A stretch of DNA of 39,417 nucleotides, from the NCBI GenBank assembly GCA_018417955.1, contig JACTVC010000048.1:1-39417 (forward strand), read 5' to 3'. This DNA is from Laccaria trichodermophora (Eukaryota > Basidiomycota > Agaricomycetes > Agaricales > Hydnangiaceae). The translations under genes were made by a program, and so were the position numbers. Positions 1 to 10,320 of the stretch are shown here, in pieces. Below the pieces are notes generated by a model. That model had not been told where the DNA came from and made no database searches. It saw only the letters and a program-made list of their open reading frames with translations. Each line of letters starts with the position of its first letter. The stretch's first letter is position 1.

Positions 1-618
1 AAATAATTCTAATCCTCTCCAAGTTCAAGGGAATAGTTACCATATATATATGGTAATATACAGATATCCTATATACATCTTTGACATGAATATGAGATCT
101 GGATCTCATGCCCTGCTCCATGTAGAAAAAAGTGAAAAAACTGGGGTTTTGAGAGTTTTACAGATACTTCATGTGAGGGTCTGAAAAAATGTGAAGAATT
201 AAGTACTTGCTAACCCAAGTATACAGCACTTTGAATCATATCAATTGGATTAGCGGTTGTTGAGATATAGATGTAAGAAAAGGGCTTATTTTGGTTAAAT
301 ATGGTGAAATATGGACTATTTGACCAAAACAAGCCCTTTTCTTACACCTATATCTCAACAACCGCTAATCCAATTGATATGATTCAAAGTGCTGTATACT
401 TGGGTTAGCAATTACTTAATTCTTCACATTTTTTCAGACCCTCACATGAAGTATCTGTAAAACTCTCAAAACCCCAGTTTTTTCACTTTTTTCTACATGG
501 AGCAGGGCATGAGATCCAGATCTCATATTCATGTCAAAGATGTATATAGGATATCTGTATATTACCATATATATATGGTAACTATTCCCTTGAACTTGGA
601 GAGGATATAGAATTATTT
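1..618. repeat. Large near-perfect palindrome (fold-back element)
   Basis: Bases 1-302 are repeated as their reverse complement at about 316-618, leaving only about 13 bases in the centre. The arms differ by scattered single substitutions and a small indel near the outer ends. The right arm ends near 618, before the flank starting gtgtggtgca. The left end coincides with the window edge, so the outer boundary and any target duplication cannot be seen. No coding potential is evident. It is probably a fold-back or hairpin MITE. It lies directly against the truncated 5' side of the Gypsy pol remnant, so it may have inserted there. Confidence 0.9.
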
Positions 619-642
619 GTGTGGTGCAAGACTTTTGCCTAG

Positions 643-3600
643 TCACTGTATGGCTTTGAACCTTCTTCTTTCGTTTCCAACTTAGATCCTCCTAGAACTT
701 ACGATTTGACTTTACAGAATATTGCACATTGCTCGCCCAGAACTTCTCGACCGCTTCTCACTCCATGGACTCGTCGCGCTCTTACTTATGAATCGAATCC
801 CCTTCAAATGCGAACAAAATACAAGACCATCGATAAAAAAGTTCGACCCGTCCCAAGCTATATGCCTGACCCAGCTGGGCAAGTGTTTCGTCCTGTAACA
901 ATACCTCCACTGCCCCCACTTCCTTTAGATCCTCCGACACTCCAAGAATTTGTTCCGACGTGCCGCCTCTCAAACAATCGTTTACAAAAGATTTTGACAA
1001 GCGTACCCAAAGGATTCTTGAAACCTCGGGAAATTGACCTTTTGGTTTTTTTTTACAAACGCGGCAACAGGCTTTGGCTTTTGAAGATTCCGAATGAGGA
1101 ACGTTTTCTGAAGAATTCTTCCCAGACTATGAAATACCCGTGATAGAACACATTCCGTGGGTTCAAGCGCCTATTCGCATTCCGAAATCCATCGAAGACA
1201 CCGTGCGTCAAATGCTTCTCGAGCAAAAAGCCGCAGGAAAATACGAATACTCGACGGCATCCTATCGTTCGAGAATTTTTGCTGTTGGAAAACCCAAGGG
1301 AGGTATTCGTTTAGTGGCCGATGTTCAAGAACTTAATCGAGTGACGGTGCGAGATGCCGGTTTACCTCCTAGGACTGACGATTTCGCAGAGAGTTTTGTT
1401 GGCCACGTTATCTATGGACTGGCGGACTTATTTTCAGGTTACGACGGGAGAAAATTAGCAGTTGCCTCAAGACCTCTCACGACATTTAGCTGTCTATTGG
1501 GACCTCTTCGTTCATGTGTGCTGCCTCAGGGTGCGACAAACTCACTACCAGAATTTCAGCGCTGTACGACCCATGCGCTAATCGATGAAATCCCCAAGAA
1601 TGGAAATGTGTTTGTCGACGATGTAGGATTGAAAGGTCCCACGTCGACGTACAATGAAGAAGAGATCGTCCCTGGCATCAGACGCTACGTTTACGAGTAT
1701 GCGACCGTCTTTGACAGATTTCTGATGCGTTTTATCAAAGCAGGTGTCACCGCTTCAGGAAAGAAGTTAGTTCTGGCAACCCCACGCTTACACATTGTAG
1801 GTACAATCGTCTCAAAAGATGGCTGGCACCTCGAGCATGGTTTGGTTACGAAAATTCTAAACTGGGGCCCATTGACAAGTGTTACTGATGTTAGGTCGTT
1901 TCTTGGAACAGCGAGCGTAGGAAGAAAATGGATTCGTGGATTTTCTCTGATAGCAAAACCCTTAACGCTACTTACCAGAACAGCAGTTCAACGTCAATTT
2001 TTCTTTTCGAAAGAAGCAGAAGTTGCACAAAACGAACTGAAGCGCCTCGTTTCTTCAGCGCCCGTCCTTATAAAGCTTAATTATGATGCGGCAAAGCTTC
2101 TCACACACCTCGACCCGTTACCTCGACCCTCGGAGCATGGCCTCGTTGTCGTTGCTGTCGACTCTTGCCAAAACGGAACAGGTTGGATTTTGTATCAGAT
2201 GGTTGAAAAGGAAAAACACCCGGTGATATTTGGATCTTGTACTTTTAACGAAGCTGAATCACGGTATTCTCAGGCTAAATTGGAACTTTACGGCGTTTTT
2301 AGGGCAGTTAAGGACCTTTGACACCATATCTGGGGGATTCATTTCCGCATCGACATTGACGCAAAGTTCCTGATTGAGATGGTAAAGCAGCCGGACCTTC
2401 CAAACGCGCCTATGACCCAGTGGATTTCATATATCGCACTTTTTGACTACGTGATGCATCACGTTCCAGCACAATCTCACGCAGGTGCCGATGGTCTTAG
2501 TCAGCGAAAGCGCGTTCCCGAGGATTCAGAAGACGAAGATGCTGAAGACTATTTGGACAAATTCATGGGTTCAGCTTATCTTGACACCCCACCTCTCTCT
2601 TCCGTCTCTCTTGCTAATTTTTTGTCTTCAGAATCCCTTCACGCTTTTCGACCGACTCGTTTGGACAAAAGTTTTTTTCAAGACCTTTTGTTGACTATGC
2701 GACGAACTTCTCGCACACCATATGCGTCTTTTCGTACCACGTCTATTGCTGACGAACTTTCAATTTTGAACATCGTAGACCCAGCGCCTTCATTGGCAGT
2801 CGAACTTCAAAATATCAAACAAGAGCATTATGATCCTTCGCAGAAGGACAGTAGCCATGGATCGCTTATCAAGTATTCCCTCCTTTCCATTACGGATGAC
2901 TTTTCATACACAGGATCGGAATTCGAACATCGAAAAGTTTGCGTCCCTACGTTAGCGACATGTGCTCTTGGAGAAGAAACATTTACAATGGAGCTTTTTC
3001 AATACCCTCGAGCTTACATGTCTTTGTTGAAACAAGGTGCGCCTCAACTTACGGTAACTGATCACTCTGTTTTACCAGGCCTCCCCGACCCGATGCTTCG
3101 AACCGACAACAGGATAAACTATGAAGACATTCCTCCTTTGACTAACGTAACGTGCGCCACTCACTCATTTGGCATACAAGACAAAGATTCCGTAGAGATG
3201 TGGCAAGAAATAGTCCTGTACCTCAAGACGGACGCTATGCCGACGCGTTGCGAAAACCCTGTTGAGCGGAAGTCATTTGTTCGAAAAACCAAGGGCTTTT
3301 TCCTTCACGATGGGGACCGTTTATGGAAAATTGAGCCTAAAGGGAAGATTCCTCGTCTAGTTATAATTGAAGTTGACCGCCGTGCAGCCTTGATAGCCGA
3401 AGCGCATAATGACGTAGGTCACCGAGGGCGCGACGCAACGTACAAGACTTTATCCGAGTGTTTCTTCTGGCCAAACATGTTTGATCAGATTGCTTATTTC
3501 GTGCGCTCATGCAATATCTGCCAGCTTCGTTCAAAAACTCGTCCTATCGTCGCCTTCAGTCCAACATGGAATTCAGGAATCCTTCGAAGGTTTGACCTGG

Positions 3601-4862
3601 ACACCGTTCATATGCCTGATGGCATCGGTGGTATGAAATTTTTATTACAAGCTACTGATCCCTCTATTTCTTGGGTGGAAGCACGCGCAGTAAGACGCAC
3701 TAATTCAGAAACTTGGGCGAAGTTCTTGTATGAAGAAATCTACTGTCGCTTCGGCTCTATCCTTCTCTGCCTGGTCGACGGTGGTTCCGAATTCAAAGGC
3801 GCGGTTGAAATCCTCTTCAAGCAATATGGCATCATCGCCATCGTCTCGTCTCCCTATCATCCTGAAGGCAACGGGCATTCAGAACGGTCTCATCAAACCC
3901 TTGTGAATTCAATTCTTCGAGCTTGCGGGAAAGACGCTTTTCGTTGGCCGCTCTATGTACACGCAGGTCTTTGGGCAATGAGATGTTCAATGTCTCGAGT
4001 TACGGGGTATCCTCCCTATTTTCTTCTTTATGGTCGGCGACCATTCTTTGCCTTTGACTTTGCAGATAGAACGTGGGATACACTCGATTGGCATAGCGTC
4101 GCCTCTACAGAAGATCTCCTTGCGTTGCGGATGCAACAAATCCTTTGGCGGGACAAGAAGCTCGTTCTTGCGATGGATCAGCAGAAGGAAGTACGTCAAC
4201 GGGCAGTTGATGATTTCAATCGTAAGCATGCACATTATCTCTCTTCTGGATCTTTCGTTGTGGGCACATGGGTTCTTTTACACGAAACCTGGCTGGACTC
4301 TCAAATGGGACACAAGGGAGCGTTACGATGGACTGGTCCATATATTGTCCACCGTCAACTACGCGATACGACGTATCAACTCAGAGAGCTGGATGGTACC
4401 GTGATACGAGGCTCCATAGCTGCTAACCGTTTGAAGGTCTTTTATTATCGAGAAGAACACCAGACCATTCGTACCGTGCAACCTGCAGAGTTTGCGCTTC
4501 ACGTCGCCGCAGTATCTTCGTCTTCGGCACATGCTTCAACATTCATAGGAACCCTCAATCAAGATCTCCTTGTCACTCCGCCCTATCGAACTTCCATAAA
4601 AAACGGCGTTGCTTCTTTTCCGGACAATCGTTCTCTCGCATTCTTTCCACCCATCAAACCTTCCCTCACCTCAGACAATCTCCACTATCGTTACTATCCG
4701 TCCATTGCCGAGTTAGACCCTTCAGATCATTGCGCTGTTCAATATGTTCGTTACAATTCAACATCGAGCATTGAGAAGACCCGGGCACAACAAAATTTGA
4801 TAGAAGAAACAAGCATTCGCGACCTCGAATCATGGGCTCTCGCTGCTCTTCCTTTTCGCTGA
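643..4862 (+). pseudogene. Ty3/Gypsy retrotransposon pol (RT, RNase H, integrase), decayed
   Basis: This is a pol remnant of a fungal Metaviridae-type element. The frame is open from 643 but has no gag or protease upstream. A shift to the -1 frame is needed inside the T9 run at 1046-1054, after which the sequence ALAFEDSE appears. RT follows, with an F-V-D-D catalytic motif encoded near 1612-1623. RNase H residues are recognisable: D in VAVDSC, E in KLELYG, D in IDIDAK, D in AGADGL. Integrase then shows an H-H-C-C zinc module (about 3406-3520), the D, D, E triad in DTVHM, VDGGSEF and GHSERSHQ, and a GPY/F-like module at RWTGPY. In-frame TGA stops lie at 1095-1097 and 2319-2321; both could be CGA-to-TGA transitions. 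No flanking LTR pair was found in the window. Family assignment is firm; current activity is very unlikely. Confidence 0.9.
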
Positions 4863-7024
4863 GTTTTTCTTTCTTCATTCTCTATTGAACCAGATCCCGA
4901 AACGACGAGGGCATCGTTTTAAATTTTCTCCTTATTTGTGGAAGTGCAGAGTGGTTTACTCACGGCACTTCCGTTATGTTCTTATTTTTCATGCGCGTTG
5001 GTTTTGACGGTTTTATTTTTATTTTTATAGTTTCCTTTTACTTTTATAGGTTATAAAGAAGAAGTTCAAATGTTCAAAATCGATCCTTTTCGTTGTGCGC
5101 TCGAACACGTCGAAGAGTGACTCTCTGGGATCAATGACATCATCGTCGGCTACTCATTCGACCTGCAATCTACAGAAGATCGGCTTGGAATTCTCTTCTT
5201 TGTATGCCTTGATTTTATTTTTCTTCTTTTTATTCATTTTCAATTTGTTTACTTACGACAAATTCTCTTGAGTTTAATGTCAAACCTTAGGACTGGACGG
5301 TAGGGTTGAAGCGTCGACGGCTGTGAAGCCCGCACTGAGGGGGCGGTCGCGTACGCAAATAGGCCTCTCTCAGCGTCGATTAGCTCCCCGAGTTATTCCC
5401 AGTCCAACGGCTCGGCGGAAGGACTTGACGGGATGCGTCAAAACCTATTTTTACTTTTATCCTTTCGACGACTTCTTTTCTTTAGAACTTTTCTGGACAG
5501 GCAGCACGCGAGTACGTGCAGATGCCTCGTGATTATTATTTTTGTACTTAAGGTGTCCTCCCACCTCGCGAATGGAGTTTTGGATCTTTTCCCTCCAAGT
5601 ATTTTCCTTCCCCAAGATTTTAAGATTTTCAAGTGTACTCAAGAACGACGACCTCAAAAGACTTCAAGATTCTCTTTTACTTGCCATACGCTCTCACGCC
5701 ACCGCTTACAGGAAGTCTAAACGACGCGCGCGCTTAAACGCGCTCACACGGTTCCTTGCTGCTGAGTGTCTTCCCTTCCGTTGTTTCGTTGATCCCCTCT
5801 TCCCCCAATCCCTCACCCTTTCTTCTGAGGTAGACGACCAATCACTGTTTCCTGAGTTGAACATCCGTTCTTCCACACCAGTAGCGTGCCTGGTGTAGTG
5901 AGGCCGTCTGACAAGACAGGCGCTACCTTATGGCCAGGATGACGTGCGACGGTGGCGATATCGGTGGAAGACATTTGATCTCGATGTGGTCGAGTAACAG
6001 GAAGGAATTCAAAAATGGAACTGCTTGTGGACGAACTGGATGTAGATTCAGGTGTGGCTGGAGTGGAGAGTGGTTGTGTATGATTGGAAGGAATATGCGA
6101 CACGCTATTTAAGTGTGTTGCCGATGATAAGGCAGGTGAATCGGATATGGCAGGTAAAGATTTTCTACAAGTGCACGTAGTAATACCGAGGGTGGTTCTA
6201 GGTGTAAGCCTTGTTGAGCAACGACCTTTCTTGTTGCTCTACGGTTGTCCAGCATTGAGGACTCGTCTCGTAACTTGGATATATGCATGAAAGGATGAAT
6301 GTATGCATGCGTGCAAGAAATTCTAGTAAGGGCAGGACTGGAGTTGGGCTGAACACGAGTATATGCGCTTTTAATGAAAACGCCTGGACTGGAAAACGAG
6401 TATATGCGTCAGAAAAGACACCTAGACAGGAAACAATCTAGAGGATGACGCGAGAGTACGAAAAGCGCGTGCTTGCTCTGTGTAATTGATTTCGTATTGA
6501 CCTTGCGTTCCGGTTGACAGTGAAGAATCGGCCCAAAAGGGCACACGGTTTGGATGATGTTCAAAAAAAGTGTGAGAAGGTACTGATCACGCGAGGAGAG
6601 AACAGTTCCAAAACGTGTATATGAGAGGAAAGTACAGGAAAAAGGAAGGAAGAAACGGGAAAACGAGAGGTGAGCTACTTATAGCTTGATGTGTGTGATG
6701 CGTACGTAAATAAGAGCAAATAGGTGTCCTTACAGTAGCGATTCTCCTCATTGCAAGATGAAAAGAAAGAAGGAGCCTGCACCGTGGGTTGGGGAACTTT
6801 GGGGGTGGCTATATGCGTACAATATCAATAGTCCCAAGATTTTAAAAAAACGAGGCAGGCAGCGTGAGGAACATTGGAGGTGGTTATTTGCACGACTTCA
6901 ACTGCTGGTAGTCGTCACATCACACAGAAAAAGAGAACGCAAATGTCAAGGAACAGTCAGCTGACTGCGAAACCATCCGGAAAATTGACGCCACACAGCA
7001 TTCACAACTCTCTTCTGAACCACG
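4863..7024. other. 3' flank of the Gypsy remnant and NLR upstream region; no confident gene
   Basis: A G-run at about 5336-5342 (actgagggggcgg) could be a polypurine tract of the upstream Gypsy element, but I could not find the matching LTR. Short open frames on both strands are Ser/Thr-rich or basic and none resembles a known family. A short inverted pair (ggaagtgc / gcacttcc) lies near 4940-4975. The motif acgagtatatgcg occurs twice near 6355 and 6399. The last few hundred bases presumably hold the NLR promoter; I see no unambiguous TATA box. Confidence 0.5.
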
Positions 7025-8916
7025 ATGTCTGATTCTAATCGCCCTCGTGAAAATCGTTTGAAAGGAAAGTTCAAAGGAATGCTTGACCGGCTCAGGGGCG
7101 CAAACCGCCCACGTAACGAAGGCTCACTCCCTAGCAGTTCGAGGTTTGAGTTCATGACTCCCACGCTGGCAGATAGCATGCTGATGAGATTTAGGTCGAC
7201 ATTTACAAGGGTGCCAGAGGTTATGGGGGGAGAAACATCTCTGGTGTGTGTTAATAATGCTTGAATAAATTCTTTGGCTCATGCCCTTTGTCTTTGGGAA
7301 TCCTAGAATGTGTTCTCAGGAGCTCACAACTTTGTTATAAAGGATACAACATTCTATGCTGCTCAAAAGGTGTGTACTGTGACAATAGTATTGATGATTT
7401 GAGATATTGATCAAACTTTGTTGTCAAGATTGAGGTTCATCAACATGCCAGTGGGGGTCAAGATGATTTAGCCTTGGTTCCCCAAAGACCAAATTCAAGT
7501 GCCTTATTTACAGGCCGTGAGGATGTTCTCAAGAGGCTGATGGATCACTTTTCACCTCAAGATCAAGTAGATAGAAGTAGGAAGTCTTTTTTGTTGTATG
7601 GTATGGGAGGTATTGGCAAGACACAGATTTGTCTGAAGTTTGTTGAAAAGATGGCTGAAAGGTAAGTCTTTTCACATACTATATTTCTGATCTTCTGACA
7701 AGTACATCTAGATTCTCTGATGTTTTCTGGATTGATGCATCTTCTGAAGATACTATTGCTCTTGGTTTAAAGGGTCTTTGTTCTCATCCTGATGCTAAAG
7801 CTACTGGTACTTCTATGTCCTCTCAGTCTGCTCTTCTCTGGATTGGATCTCTGCAGAGTGAATGGCTGCTTGTGTTTGACAATGCTGATGGTGCACCTGA
7901 AGTAGTAGAAAAATTTATTCCATGTGGTTCTCAGGGAAATATTCTGGTTACTAGCAGAAATCAATCTCTTGGGCAGGTTACATCTTATGAAAATTCTCTT
8001 GAAGTTAATCAGATGGCTGAAAAGGAAGCCATATCACTTTTGCTGAAAGCCAGCCATCTAACTGGGCATTCTGAACATGTCGATAGCACAGCTCAACAAA
8101 TTGTAAATGAGCTCTGCTGCTTACCTCTAGCTGTTGATCAAGCAGGAGCTTCCATTGAGGCTGGTCTCTGCAATATAGATAATTATCTTGAGCATCTCTC
8201 TCAACATAGGAAGAAGCTTATGAATCACCCTTCATTTAGGGGTGCATCTCAGTACAATCGTACAGCCTATGAAACATGGGATTTGTCTTTCAATGAAATT
8301 GAATCAAGGACTCACAAAACATCTGATGAGCATGGTAGAGCAGCTGCTCAGGCTGCTATCCTGATTCTTGAAACAGCTGCATTTCTACATTATGACAATA
8401 TCATTGAGGCTGCTTATAGGAAGGCAGCTATGGAGTTCTCTAAACAACAACATGGTAGGCTGGAAGAAACAGTTGAAATCTGTATCAATCAATTGCTTCA
8501 GCTTGAAGAGAATCAGTCATGGAATCAATTCTTCTTTCATGAAGGAATTAGGGTTCTCCTGTCATTTTCTTTGATCAAGCAGAACTCAACCTCTTCAGGA
8601 ATTTATGCTATTCATCCCTTGGTGCATCAATGGAGTAGAGATAGGATGTCAATATCTCAAAAGAAATGCATGATGAAAGTGTCAAAATTGGTCCTTGTAA
8701 ACTGTATTACAGAAGAGATGACAACTGAGAACATTGCATTCAACAGGCTCCTTGCATCACACATTAAAGCCAATTACCAGTCACAGGAGGAAAACAGCTT
8801 TGAAAAAGTGTTTGATGGTGATGAATATTCCAGGTTCAGTTATGTATTGGATCAAAATGGAATGTGGAAAGATGCAGAGTATTTTCAATATGAAATTGTA
8901 GAAATGGCAATAAAGA

Positions 8917-10317
8917 AGCAGGGGCCAGAGCATCCAGATACCTTGATCAGCATGAATAATCTTGCAGCAATATATTCAAATGAAGGAAGATATGAAGAGG
9001 CTGGGAAGCTGCAGCTGAAAGTTCGGGATCTGCATAACAGAGTACTGGGGCCAGAACATCCAGATACTAGGACCAGAACATCCAGATACCTTGACCAGCA
9101 TGGTAAATCTTGCATTCACATATTCAGAGCAAGGAAAATATAAGAAGGCTGGGGAGCTGCAGCTGAAAGTCCTGGATCTGCAGAAAAGAGTACTGGGGCC
9201 AGAACATCCAAATACCTGGATCAGCATAAATAATCTTGCTTTCACATATACAAATCAAGGAAAATATGAGGAGGCTACACAGCTGCACCTGAAAGTTCTG
9301 GATCTATGTAACAGAGTACTGGGGCCAGAACATCCAGATACCTTGACCAGCATAAATAATCTTGCATGGACATATTCAAATCAAGGAAAATATGAGAAGG
9401 CTGGGGAGCTGCAGCTGAAAGTCCTGGATCTGCGTAACAGAGTACTGGGGCCAGAACATCCAAGTACCTTGGCCAGCATGGATAATCTTGCAAATACATA
9501 TTCAAATCAAGGAAAATATGAGGAGGCTGGGAAGCTGCTGCTGAAAGTCCTGGATCTGCAGAAAAGAGTACTGGGGCCAGAACATCCACATACCTTGAAC
9601 AGTATGGCAAATCTTGCAGATATATATTCAAAACAAGGAAAATATGAGGAGGCTAGGGAGCTGCAGCTGAAAGTCCTGGATCTGCATAAAAGAGTACTGG
9701 GGCCAGAACATCCACATACCTTGGGTAGCATGAATGTTCTTGCATGGACATATTCAAATCAAGGAAAATATGAGAAGGCTGGGGAGCTGCAGCTGAAAGT
9801 CCTGGATCTGTGTAAAAGAGTACTGGGGCCAGAACATCCAAATACCTTATGCAGCATGAATGATCTTGCATTGACATATTCAAATCAAAGAAAATCTAAG
9901 GAGGCTGGGGAGCTTCAGCTGAAAGTCCTGGATCTGCGTCACAGAGTACTGGGGCCAGAACATCCAAGTACCTTGGCCAGCATGAGTGCTCTTGCAGCAA
10001 CTTATTCAAAGCAAGGAAAATATGAGGAGGCTAGGGAGCTGCAGCTGAAAGTCATGGATCTGAGTAAAAGAGTACTGGGGCCAGAACATCCAGCTACCTT
10101 GGTCAGCATGAATAATCTTGCAATGACATATTCAGATCAAGGACAATATGAGGAGGCTAGGGAGCTGCAGCTGAAAGTCCTGGATCTGCATAACAGAGTA
10201 CTGGGGCCAGAACATCCAGCTACATTGGTCAGCATGAGTAATCTTGCAGCAATATATTCAAAGCAGGGAAAATATGAGGAAGCTGCACAGCTGCAGCTGA
10301 AAACTCCTGCATTAGAA
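8917..10317 (+). repeat. Eleven-unit 126-bp TPR-coding repeat array
   Basis: The unit encodes 42 residues with the pattern R-V-L-G-P-E-H-P-x-T-L-x-S-M-x-x-L-A-x-T-Y-S, then a Q-G-K-Y-E-E-A segment and L-Q-L-K-V-L-D-L, typical of kinesin-light-chain-like TPRs. Units are nearly identical at DNA level except at a few codons: the residue after HP, the residue after LA (F, F, W, N, D, W, L, A, M, A), and the two residues after DL. The first unit is most diverged and the last ends in TPALE before the stop. High identity implies recent duplication or gene conversion. Confidence 0.93.
9051..9094 (+). repeat. 22-bp tandem duplication that breaks the NLR frame
   Basis: The segment ccagaacatccagatac occurs at 9051 and again at 9073, a step of 22 bases. 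Since 22 is not a multiple of three, the downstream TPR units move to the next frame. Counting one copy only, unit 2 of the array reads continuously into unit 3. A splice event removing the extra bases is unlikely because the candidate GT-AG interval is about 30 nt and would delete conserved repeat residues. Confidence 0.9.
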
Positions 10318-10320
10318 TAA

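Larger units (their letters stand above)
7025..10320 (+). pseudogene. Fungal NLR: NB-ARC ATPase with C-terminal TPR repeats, frameshifted
   Basis: This is a NOD-like receptor of the fungal NB-ARC/TPR type, a class thought to sense non-self cues and trigger regulated cell death. The model has four exons: 7025-7243, 7307-7369, 7429-7661 and 7712 to the end, with GT-AG introns of 63, 59 and 50 nt whose phases join cleanly. Exon 2 encodes NVFSGAHNFVIKDTTFY, a segment I recognise from basidiomycete NLR-like N termini. The P-loop GMGGIGKT falls near residue 152, Walker B LLVFDNAD near 224, followed by ILVTSRN and a GLPL-like CCLPLAVDQAG. Eleven 42-residue TPR units follow from about 8910. A 22-bp tandem duplication at 9051 shifts the frame, so translation would stop at 9143 after one and a half repeats. 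The remaining repeats are open in the next frame to 10320. It may be a silenced allele or a recent mutation. Confidence 0.88.

Noticed and set aside
5813..6103. Ser/Thr-rich minus-strand frame as a gene
   Set aside because: It is short, of low complexity, with no domain and no supporting splice or promoter signal.
8885..9883. Minus-strand frames with repeated LDVLAPVL and AAAPQPSHIF peptides
   Set aside because: They are antisense shadows of the TPR repeats, which have a clear protein family on the plus strand.
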